Shown: positions 46,686-53,787 of the stretch, piece by piece
How the letters are laid out: each line of letters opens with the position of its first letter
Numbering within the stretch: the first letter of the stretch is position 1
From: Bacteroidota bacterium
GTDB taxonomy: Bacteria > Bacteroidota > Bacteroidia > AKYH767-A > OLB10
Direction: 5' to 3'
NCBI GenBank assembly: GCA_016717725.1
Contig: JADKFA010000044.1
Coordinates: 62,001 to 126,000, forward strand
DNA length: 64,000 nt
Translations under genes and position numbers: made by a program
The notes under the pieces: generated by a model
Databases searched by the model: none
Told to the model about the DNA's origin: nothing
Seen by the model: the letters and a program-made list of their open reading frames with translations, nothing else

Positions 46686-47534
46686 ATGAAAAAAGTAAAG
46701 AAAATTCTTGCTGCAACCGACAAACATATCGGAAACGGAAACTATGTAAAGAGTCCATTGCCTAGCGAATTCGTGGATCAAATTAGTCCGTTCATCATGC
46801 TCGATCACTTTGGTCCGGCGCAGGTGACTTCTAAAAAACCATTTTATGTTCCACCACATCCGCATAAAGGATTTGAGCCGGTGACCTTACTTTTCAAAGG
46901 AGAAGTTTTACATCGTGATAGTTTGGGGAATGTTGGAAATTTAAAAGCAGGAGATGTGCAGTGGATGACGGCTGGAAAAGGTGTGATTCACTCGGAAGGG
47001 GTGCCTGCAGATTTCTTAGAAAAAGGTGGTGAGATGGAATTGATTCAACTCTGGGTGAACCTCCCTCGTTCGGCAAAGCAACATGAACCGCGCTATCAGG
47101 ATTTACGTGGAGAGAATTTTCCACTCATAAAAGAAGGTGATGCGGGACTGAAATTAATTGCAGGCGACTACAAAGGACAAAAGTCGGGAACTGAATTATT
47201 GACACCTGTATTAATCATGCACGGAAGACTTGACAAAGATGGAAAAACAGATATTGAAATTCCAGCAGGATATAACGCTAGCGTATATACGTTAAAAGGA
47301 AAAATGATGACAGATGGATTTGAAGTGACACCACAACATCTCATCTGGTACAAAGAAGAAGGAACAACACTTTCCTTAACAGCTACTGAAGACAGCGAAT
47401 TTGTAGTCCTGTCTGGTCAACCGATCCTCGAACCCATTGTGAACTATGGTCCGTTTGTCATGAACACAAGAGCTGAACTGGTGGAAGCCATTGAAGAATA
47501 TCAATCGGGGAAGATGGGGGTACTCGAAGAATAA
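46686..47534 (+). CDS. Pirin family protein
   Basis: A bicupin of 282 aa. The Fe-binding pirin motif is intact: FIMLDHFGPAQ, HPHKGFEPVTLLFKGEVLHR, and GDVQWMTAGKGVIHSEG, with the expected His and Glu ligands. Bacterial pirins often act as quercetinase-like dioxygenases or redox-linked regulators; the substrate here is unknown. I start at ATG 46686 (MKKVKKILAATDKHIGNGNY), since the upstream ATG at 46653 would add a stretch that reads through the operator side. It is followed by YceI, a common pairing in this phylum. Confidence 0.92.
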   Translation: MKKVKKILAATDKHIGNGNYVKSPLPSEFVDQISPFIMLDHFGPAQVTSKKPFYVPPHPHKGFEPVTLLFKGEVLHRDSLGNVGNLKAGDVQWMTAGKGVIHSEGVPADFLEKGGEMELIQLWVNLPRSAKQHEPRYQDLRGENFPLIKEGDAGLKLIAGDYKGQKSGTELLTPVLIMHGRLDKDGKTDIEIPAGYNASVYTLKGKMMTDGFEVTPQHLIWYKEEGTTLSLTATEDSEFVVLSGQPILEPIVNYGPFVMNTRAELVEAIEEYQSGKMGVLEE

Positions 47535-47630
47535 ATTAAGAATTAAGAATTAAGAATTAAGAATTAAGAATTAAGAATTAAGAATTAAGAATTAAGAATT
47601 AAGAATTAAGAATTAAGAATTAAGAATTAA
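47534..47630. repeat. AATTAAG heptamer array
   Basis: About fourteen exact AATTAAG units start at the pirin stop codon and fill the gap before YceI. There are no interruptions. Such an array may vary in copy number between cells, and here it would change only the spacing between two genes. Confidence 0.9.
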
Positions 47631-47689
47631 TTTAAATATACAAACGAATCAATTAAAAAAAATAATAACAAACTAAAAAAATAAAAATC

Positions 47690-48232
47690 ATGACAACTAC
47701 ACTTGAAAAAACAAAATGGGCTTTAGATCTTTCGCATAGCGAAGTTGGTTTTAAAGTAAAACACTTAATGATTACGAATGTTAGTGGAGCTTTCGAAAAA
47801 TTCGATGTAGAAGTAGAAGCTAGTGACGATACATTTGCTGATGCAGAAATTAAATTTACTGCCGACATCGACAGCATCACCACTTACAGTGAGCAGCGTG
47901 ATGCGCATTTGAAAGGAGCTGAATTCTTTGATGCTGAGAAATTTCCTCACATGATTATAGAAGCTTCTGGCTTAGAAGGAACCGGTGAAAATCGCAAACT
48001 CAATGCGAACATTACGTTGCATGGAGTTACTAAAACCATTCCTTTCCAAGTAGACTTTGGTGGTGTTGCAAAAGATCCGTGGGGAAATACAAAAGCGGGA
48101 TTCAGCATCAACGGAAAAATCAATCGCAAAGATTTCGGATTAAATTGGAATGCGCCTACCGAAGCGGGTGGCGTGTTGGTGAGTGAAGAAGTGAGAATTC
48201 ATGCGGAGATACAATTGTTGAAGCAAGTGTAA
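47690..48232 (+). CDS. YceI family protein
   Basis: A 180-aa lipocalin-like isoprenoid-binding protein. Typical strands are visible in TKWALDLSHSEVGFKVKHLM, FADAEIKFTADIDSITTYSE, QRDAHLKGAEFFDAEKFPHM, LNANITLHGVTKTIPFQVDF and INGKINRKDFGLNWNAPTEA. There is no signal peptide, so this is the cytosolic type. YceI proteins bind polyisoprenoids and often share control with pirin and stress genes. Co-transcription with pirin is possible across the heptamer array. A terminator follows. Confidence 0.93.
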   Translation: MTTTLEKTKWALDLSHSEVGFKVKHLMITNVSGAFEKFDVEVEASDDTFADAEIKFTADIDSITTYSEQRDAHLKGAEFFDAEKFPHMIIEASGLEGTGENRKLNANITLHGVTKTIPFQVDFGGVAKDPWGNTKAGFSINGKINRKDFGLNWNAPTEAGGVLVSEEVRIHAEIQLLKQV

Positions 48233-48268
48233 TCATTTATCCTACCATTAGAATACAAACGTATACAA

Positions 48269-48305
48269 CAATAGCCTAGGGATAAATCTCTAGGCTATTG
48301 TTTTG
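48269..48305 (+). terminator. Rho-independent terminator after yceI
   Basis: CAATAGCCTAG and CTAGGCTATTG are perfect 11-bp arms around a 10-base loop, followed by TTTTGT. The stem may also serve the convergent repressor gene. Confidence 0.85.
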
Positions 48306-48331
48306 TATTCATCACATGGTTGGAGGAAATG

Positions 48332-49129
48332 TTAAAACGACCCTTTCAAATCTTTCATTTCTGCTTCCATTTTTTCGATGCGTTTTAATACGCGATCTTT
48401 TGCCCAATATTCTTCGGGGAGTTCGGCGCTGATGTAATTACAAAATTTCCATACTTCGCGGATATCCGTCGCCGGTACTTCGTAGGGATCGTAATTCGGA
48501 TTGAGGGATTTGAGCAATAGATTTTTTTTCTTCTTGATTTGATTGTACGCTACTTTAAAAACAATTCCTTCTTCTTGCGTTAATAATACATACGCCGAAC
48601 CATCCTTGATATCATAAAAATTTTCCACGTACTCACCAATCACCCAACTCTTATCGGGAATAGGCATCATGGAGTCGCCGGTGATTTGAAACATGCGGTA
48701 CTTACGATCACCAAAAAGAATGGGAAGTTGAAACGTAGGTAGCTTCTGAATAAATTCCGGATCTGCAAATCCATTCTTATATCCTGCCTTTGCTTTGATG
48801 GGCACCACTTCAATATTTTCTTTGTTGTTACTATCAACAGTAGTCGCAATCACACGGAGTCGCGCACCGGTCACGTATACATCGTGACCACGTTCGAGTT
48901 CGCCGAGTTGAAATTCACTCAGCTTACTTAAATCCAATTTGACGAGTGTATCAATGCTCACCCGAAAATATTTTGAGAATGCGAGGAGCATCTCGAGTGT
49001 TGGATTTTGTACGCTACCGTTTTCGTAGCTGTTGAGGGTGGAGCGGCTAATGCCAAGCTCTCCAGATACATGATCTTGGGTGAGCTTGCGGCGTTGGCGG
49101 AGGAGTTTGATGTTGGCGTTGAATATCAT
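48332..49129 (-). CDS. LexA-like repressor: XRE helix-turn-helix plus S24 peptidase
   Basis: A 265-aa phage-type repressor. The N-terminal helix-turn-helix is typical XRE (LRQRRKLTQDHVSGELGISR, STLNSYENG). The C-terminal half is a LexA/CI-type self-cleavage domain: cleavage site Ala-Gly in IKAKAGYKNG (near residue 115), catalytic Ser in GDSMMP (near 155) and Lys in IVFKVAYNQ (near 190). In Bacteroidota this gene type normally stands beside dinB and a second dnaE and is thought to control them on DNA damage. Here it is the first part of that split cassette. It is convergent with yceI. Confidence 0.9.
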   Translation of the reverse strand: MIFNANIKLLRQRRKLTQDHVSGELGISRSTLNSYENGSVQNPTLEMLLAFSKYFRVSIDTLVKLDLSKLSEFQLGELERGHDVYVTGARLRVIATTVDSNNKENIEVVPIKAKAGYKNGFADPEFIQKLPTFQLPILFGDRKYRMFQITGDSMMPIPDKSWVIGEYVENFYDIKDGSAYVLLTQEEGIVFKVAYNQIKKKKNLLLKSLNPNYDPYEVPATDIREVWKFCNYISAELPEEYWAKDRVLKRIEKMEAEMKDLKGSF

Positions 49130-49141
49130 GAGCTACCAATT

Positions 49142-49183
49142 TTAAACGCGGCGACGCGGCGGTAACGCGGCGGGCGCAATGGA
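49142..49183. repeat. G+C-rich repeat arm at the 3' side of the second GxxExxY gene
   Basis: TTAAACGCGGCGACGCGGCG is followed by GCGGCGGGCGCAATGG. An inverted, degenerate copy is at 49561-49603 (ending GCTGCGTTTAAG), inside the same gene's 5' end. The G+C content stands out against the AT-rich surroundings. Confidence 0.7.
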
Positions 49184-49184
49184 A

Positions 49185-49640
49185 TTATAATTTATTTACT
49201 ATCCTACGAACTCCATCCATTACTTTAACTGAATTAAAGTTTATCAAGAGTCCTAGTTTACATTTTGATAATTTTAGATAGGTCATTACTTGCGCTAAGT
49301 GAACCTCGTTTAATGCTTCAACTGATTTCACTTCTACAATGACCTTCTTCTCCACAAGTATGTCGACACGATATCCTGCCTCAAGTTTCACTTCTTCGTA
49401 TACTAATGGCAAAGCCTTTTGATGCTCTGCATATAATCCCTTCTTCAACAATAGATGCATCAGAGATGCTTCGTATGCACTTTCCAATAATCCTGGACCC
49501 AACTTCCTATGCAGCTCTATTGCACAATCCAATATCAGCGTCGCAATTTCGTTTTCTGTTTTCGCTGCGCCCGTTGCGCAACCGTTGCTTCCGCTGCGTT
49601 TAAGTTCAGCGTTTTGTTGTGTTGATGTGGTTTCATTCAT
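49185..49640 (-). CDS. GxxExxY protein with a repeat-derived N-terminus
   Basis: A second GxxExxY family protein, 151 aa. The motif is GLLESAY, the nuclease-fold residues are RVDILVEKKVIVEVKSVE (Asp, then E-x-K), and the conserved end YLKLSKCKLGLLINFNSVKV and MDGVRRIVNKL is present. The first 30 residues (LKRSGSNGCATGAAKTEN) are encoded by the G+C-rich repeat at 49561-49603 and are not found in normal family members, which usually begin around ENEIATLILD. So the repeat has been taken into the coding frame. The gene sits between the repressor and dinB, with inverted repeat arms on both sides, inside what is elsewhere a compact SOS cassette. Confidence 0.85.
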   Translation of the reverse strand: MNETTSTQQNAELKRSGSNGCATGAAKTENEIATLILDCAIELHRKLGPGLLESAYEASLMHLLLKKGLYAEHQKALPLVYEEVKLEAGYRVDILVEKKVIVEVKSVEALNEVHLAQVMTYLKLSKCKLGLLINFNSVKVMDGVRRIVNKL

Positions 49641-49667
49641 TGCAAAATGTTTTTTCTAGAAATTTTT

Positions 49668-49686
49668 TACAAATATATGTTTATAT
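49668..49686 (+). promoter_or_regulatory. Candidate operator/promoter before dinB
   Basis: TACAAATATATGTTTATAT is an A/T-rich half-palindromic stretch (ACA ... TGT) about 50 bp before the dinB start. It is the kind of site an XRE/S24 repressor could bind, but I cannot prove it. Confidence 0.3.
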
Positions 49687-49736
49687 TGCAGTCCTACCAA
49701 ATGATTGCGCAGTAACCAAAATAAGTTCCCCCTCCC

Positions 49737-50930
49737 ATGCCCCATCCCGAACGCACAGTGGTCCATATGGACCTCGATAGTTTCTTCGTATCTGTCTCAC
49801 GCTTAGAGCATCCCGGCCTCTTTAACAAGCCGGTGATTGTGGGTGGAAGCAGTGAGCGCGGCGTGGTGGCGGCCTGCAGTTATGAGGCGCGGGCTTACGG
49901 GGTTCACTCCGCGATGCCCATTCGGATGGCGCGAAAGTTATGTCCCGATGCGATTATTCTTCGTGGTGATTACGAACGCTACAGTCATTACTCCGGCGTC
50001 GTCACCGACATCATTCGCGAAGAAGTTCCTTTGTATGAAAAATCTTCTATCGATGAATTTTACATTGACTTGAGTGGGATGGATCGCTTTTATGGATGCT
50101 ACAGTTTTGCTACGGAGTTGCGTCAAAAAATTATGAAAGAAACGCAGCTGCCCATCTCCTTCGGATTATCAAAAAACAAAACGGTGAGTAAGATTGCCAC
50201 GGGAGAAGCCAAGCCCAACGGACAAATGAAAATAGATTTGGGAACGGAAATTCCTTTTCTGGCGCCTTTGCCAGTGCGAAAAATTCCTGGAGCAGGAGAG
50301 AAAACCTGCACCCTATTGCGCAGCATGGGTGTAGAAAAAGTACATACGTTACAAGAGATGCCGGTGAAGTTATTGGAGAAAGTTTTGGGCGAGCCTGGGA
50401 TTTCGCTCTGGAAAAAAGCCAATGGCATCGACAATAATCCAGTGGAGCCGTATAATGAACGGAAGTCCATCAGTACCGAAGAAACTTTCGACAGCGACAC
50501 CATCGACATCATTTTCTTAAAAGCGTTGTTGGTGAAGATGGTTGAAAAGCTCGCCTACCATCTGCGCAGCGAAAATAAACTAACGGCATGCATTACCGTA
50601 AAGATTCGTTATTCGAATTTCGATACGCATACCACGCAATGCCGCATCCCTTACTCGTCCAACGATCACACGCTTATTGCGAGAGCAAAAGAACTTTTCG
50701 ATAAACTGTATGAGCGAAGGATGTTGGTGCGCTTGTTGGGTATTCGTTTTAGTCACCTCGTGGGCGGTGGGCATCAGATCAATCTTTTTGAAGATTCGGA
50801 AGAGATCATCAACCTCTACCAAGCGATGGATAAGATGCGACAAAAGTTCGGCGACGGAGCGGTGCAAAGAGCAGTAGGAACGGGATTGAATTTAAGAAGA
50901 TTTAATCCGTTCAATGGGTTGTCGTCGTGA
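49737..50930 (+). CDS. dinB: Y-family DNA polymerase IV (DinB)
   Basis: A translesion polymerase of 397 aa. The N-terminal catalytic motifs are intact: VVHMDLDSFFVSV, SYEARAYGVHSAMP and SSIDEFYIDLSG with the second metal-binding Asp and Glu. The little-finger domain ends with a clamp-binding motif QINLFED near residue 348. In Bacteroidota this gene usually lies between the S24 repressor and dnaE, acting with the latter in damage-induced mutagenesis. Here the repressor side is intact apart from the GxxExxY insertion, but dnaE is 9.6 kb away. Confidence 0.94.
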   Translation: MPHPERTVVHMDLDSFFVSVSRLEHPGLFNKPVIVGGSSERGVVAACSYEARAYGVHSAMPIRMARKLCPDAIILRGDYERYSHYSGVVTDIIREEVPLYEKSSIDEFYIDLSGMDRFYGCYSFATELRQKIMKETQLPISFGLSKNKTVSKIATGEAKPNGQMKIDLGTEIPFLAPLPVRKIPGAGEKTCTLLRSMGVEKVHTLQEMPVKLLEKVLGEPGISLWKKANGIDNNPVEPYNERKSISTEETFDSDTIDIIFLKALLVKMVEKLAYHLRSENKLTACITVKIRYSNFDTHTTQCRIPYSSNDHTLIARAKELFDKLYERRMLVRLLGIRFSHLVGGGHQINLFEDSEEIINLYQAMDKMRQKFGDGAVQRAVGTGLNLRRFNPFNGLSS

Positions 50931-50988
50931 TTTGAAAAGTTGGAAGATGAGTTAATCGAATTACAATGAAATGGAGTTCCTATGTCGA

Positions 50989-53475
50989 CTAATTCAATAT
51001 AATCACTTTAACAAATTTCTTCTCCATCGTTTCTCCTGAAAGGGTAATGAAATATATTCCCGGTGAAAGTATGGGAAGACGAATAGTGTTCTCATAAGCA
51101 GGAATACGATCCGTATAAATCAATCGTCCGGCTTGATCGTTCCAGTGAATAGTAAGAGGCTCTTTTTGTTTTGTTCTCAGGTACAAAATGCCATTGGTAT
51201 TTCTTACTGGATTAGGATAAATAAATGCACTCTCGTTGATCGAATATTCGTTAATTCCGCTCGGCCATCCAATTGTTGTATTCGTAGTATTGGTACGAAC
51301 CGGCACATTAAAATCAAAATAAATATCCGCATTATTCTCAATAACTTCTCCAACTAAAATAGAAGAAATCGGTTTCACACGATATCGGACAAAGCCATGA
51401 CTTAACATTTCATTCGTATTTGAATCCGGCAACATAATACTATCGAACCGAACAATTAACGTATTATCCTCTATTCTCCAACTATAGGGTTGATGGCTTG
51501 TCGCTAACAATTCCAAGCTGGAGATATCAAAAAACGAACTAAGCGAATCAGAAATTTCTATATGAACAGCATCTGCTGTGCCTGTATTCTGAAATCGAAT
51601 AGTATAATCAAGATAATCACCTTGACTGACCTGTGCCGGCGTAAAAAACCCGGCGGGTACAACTTGTTTATCATTTGGATCAAACGATCCTCTCACTTCC
51701 AGAATAAGATGCACAAAATTATCGGGAGGAAAAGTATCAACGTCCACGGGGTAAGCAATTCCATCAATGATAACGCTCGAATTAATCGGAGTAGAAGGCA
51801 AGCAAGTTAAAGAAACGCTGTACGAATATACAGCCCCCGGAAGCATCCCAGTAACATCCCAAGCAATGGATTGTCCCGAAAGTGTATCTGCAACAGGAAT
51901 AGAACTGTTGATTGTAAAAGCCGGGTCGATATCAAAATGAACAGAGCCGTTAGACAACTTAGTTCCAACATTAGTACAAGTGATAAATAAGGTTGATCCA
52001 AATCCGGGCCTTGGCAGAGGAGTAACAGCAGCTGTCAATGACAGATCAGCAACATCCGTCAACATCTTAATTCCAACATCAGGTATCAAAACAGTATCGC
52101 CAAAATCCACAACATTACAAGTAGCAATAGGGGTCGAAAATGCGCCATACTTAGGTAGAATTGGTTCGACAGTATGAGAACCCGGGACTGCATATTGTAA
52201 AAACCGTCCTGAATCACCTGACACCGAAATATACTCTATAAAACTTCCTGATCTTAGCGTTTTCATTCTAACTCCCGGAAAATAGGGTTCAAACGAACTT
52301 TTTATTCCGTTAGAATCAATATCCAGAAATACATTTCCTTTAATGGCGGCAATGTTTCTACAATTGGTTAATGTAGGCGGACAACCAATGAACCCATTGG
52401 GATGATTAAATGCCCAGGGTAAAGTCCAATTGGGCAAACAATAAAACGGTGCGATAGTATTATCCGGTAAATACTGTGGTTGATAAAGAAAATTTGTCAA
52501 GCCATCAGGCAGCCATGGAAAACAAGGGAGATAATTATATGGAATACTTAATGTCAACAACGAATCTGGAAGAGGTGGCAAACGAGTTAAACCGCAAGCC
52601 CAACATCTAAAATTACGCATACTGTTGGGGATAGAATCCAACTCCCCCATTAAAAAACTAGTTGCATCGAAATTTTGTACTGTTGGCGGAATCCCTTTTT
52701 TCAAATTAAGGCCGTCATCATTCAAACTATTTAACATAAGTGTAGAAAGATTCGACGGCCAGTCATTCAATGAATCCACTTGTCCGTTAATAGATATTTT
52801 TGAACAAAGCGGCATAAGGAATAAAACATTGCAATCCACCGAACTGTAAAGATCATTGGTTGTAAAAGCTGTCAAATCCATTATTCCAACAATTCCACTG
52901 ACGTTTAGATCCGTTGCTCCTCCTGAAACTACTACGGTATCCGATTCAAGTGCTTGTATTGAAATCGTTCTGCCACTATAAAAAGCGGGATGAAAATTAG
53001 CCACACAATTCCTGTTGGATATTGAACTGAAATGATTAAACGTGATATTAATATTGTTTACAAATGAAGGAACATCTATCAAACGTAGTGGGGAAGCCCC
53101 TAGTATAACCATAGACCAAACCGTATTGGGAACATTGTAAATCTTCTTTAGTGTATTTGAGGAAAGTGTCATTCCAGTAAGGTTCGGAGGGAAAAAAGTG
53201 GCACTATCCGCCCCAATTTTGTAAAAACTAATGTTCGTAACACTGTTCAGGTATTGCAATCCGTCAAAATTATTTATCAGGACACTTCCATTATAATTTA
53301 GATTAGTCACCGCCTGTAATTGTACATTGGTTGTATCCATAAAATTTCCGCTGAATGCACTGGGTGCGTTACCGCGTAAAACCATTCTTAAAGCACTATC
53401 TGGAATCAATACATATTGTGCGGAAGATGTTCCAAACATCATTAAAAATACTAGCATTGTGTAAAACCGATTCAT
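50989..53475 (-). CDS. Large T9SS secreted protein with leucine-rich-like and DUF11-like parts
   Basis: An 828-aa secreted protein with signal peptide MNRFYTMLVFLMMFGTSSAQ. The N-terminal 350 residues show repeated short LRR-like segments (VLRGNAPSAFSGNFMDTTNV; LPPLPDSLLTLSIPYNYLPC). A SdrD-B-like section follows (IKGNVFLDIDSNGIKSSFEP). The conserved Bacteroidota repeat domain is next (FDPNDKQVVPAGFFTPAQVS, YLDYTIRFQNTGTADAVHIE, ENNADIYFDFNVPV). It ends with a type-A sorting domain (AFIYPNPVRNTNGILYLRTK, RLPILSPGIYFITLSGETM, EKKFVKV). It lies between dinB and dnaE, outside their usual gene set, so it is probably a later insertion. Confidence 0.8.
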   Translation of the reverse strand: MNRFYTMLVFLMMFGTSSAQYVLIPDSALRMVLRGNAPSAFSGNFMDTTNVQLQAVTNLNYNGSVLINNFDGLQYLNSVTNISFYKIGADSATFFPPNLTGMTLSSNTLKKIYNVPNTVWSMVILGASPLRLIDVPSFVNNINITFNHFSSISNRNCVANFHPAFYSGRTISIQALESDTVVVSGGATDLNVSGIVGIMDLTAFTTNDLYSSVDCNVLFLMPLCSKISINGQVDSLNDWPSNLSTLMLNSLNDDGLNLKKGIPPTVQNFDATSFLMGELDSIPNSMRNFRCWACGLTRLPPLPDSLLTLSIPYNYLPCFPWLPDGLTNFLYQPQYLPDNTIAPFYCLPNWTLPWAFNHPNGFIGCPPTLTNCRNIAAIKGNVFLDIDSNGIKSSFEPYFPGVRMKTLRSGSFIEYISVSGDSGRFLQYAVPGSHTVEPILPKYGAFSTPIATCNVVDFGDTVLIPDVGIKMLTDVADLSLTAAVTPLPRPGFGSTLFITCTNVGTKLSNGSVHFDIDPAFTINSSIPVADTLSGQSIAWDVTGMLPGAVYSYSVSLTCLPSTPINSSVIIDGIAYPVDVDTFPPDNFVHLILEVRGSFDPNDKQVVPAGFFTPAQVSQGDYLDYTIRFQNTGTADAVHIEISDSLSSFFDISSLELLATSHQPYSWRIEDNTLIVRFDSIMLPDSNTNEMLSHGFVRYRVKPISSILVGEVIENNADIYFDFNVPVRTNTTNTTIGWPSGINEYSINESAFIYPNPVRNTNGILYLRTKQKEPLTIHWNDQAGRLIYTDRIPAYENTIRLPILSPGIYFITLSGETMEKKFVKVIILN

Positions 53476-53787
53476 GGCAGATCAGATTAGGTTAGTAAAT
53501 ACTTCCTAAAAGTATATAGAATACAATGAAAAACCAAAAAAAACACTTTTTTATGTGTATGGGGAAAAATCACATTTTAACCCTTTCCCCATTCTCTTTA
53601 TTGCGTGCTGCCATCCGCCAAGATTATTCAGAACAAACTCATCTGCCCATCTCTCTGAAATTTCGTAAAATCATAATCCGGCATTTTACTTCCTCCGAAA
53701 TATTTTTTCTGAAAGAGTTTGAAAAATTGATTTACAGATTGGGCTAAATTTCCTTCTCCTTATTGCCGAATGTCCTGCTGAAACATG
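53476..53787. other. Intergenic region with one unconvincing small ORF
   Basis: A plus-strand frame at 53526-53747 encodes 73 aa (MKNQKKHFFMCMGKNHILTL ...) with no domain or signal that I know. It runs opposite to both flanking genes and is probably not a gene, though it cannot be excluded. Confidence 0.3.
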
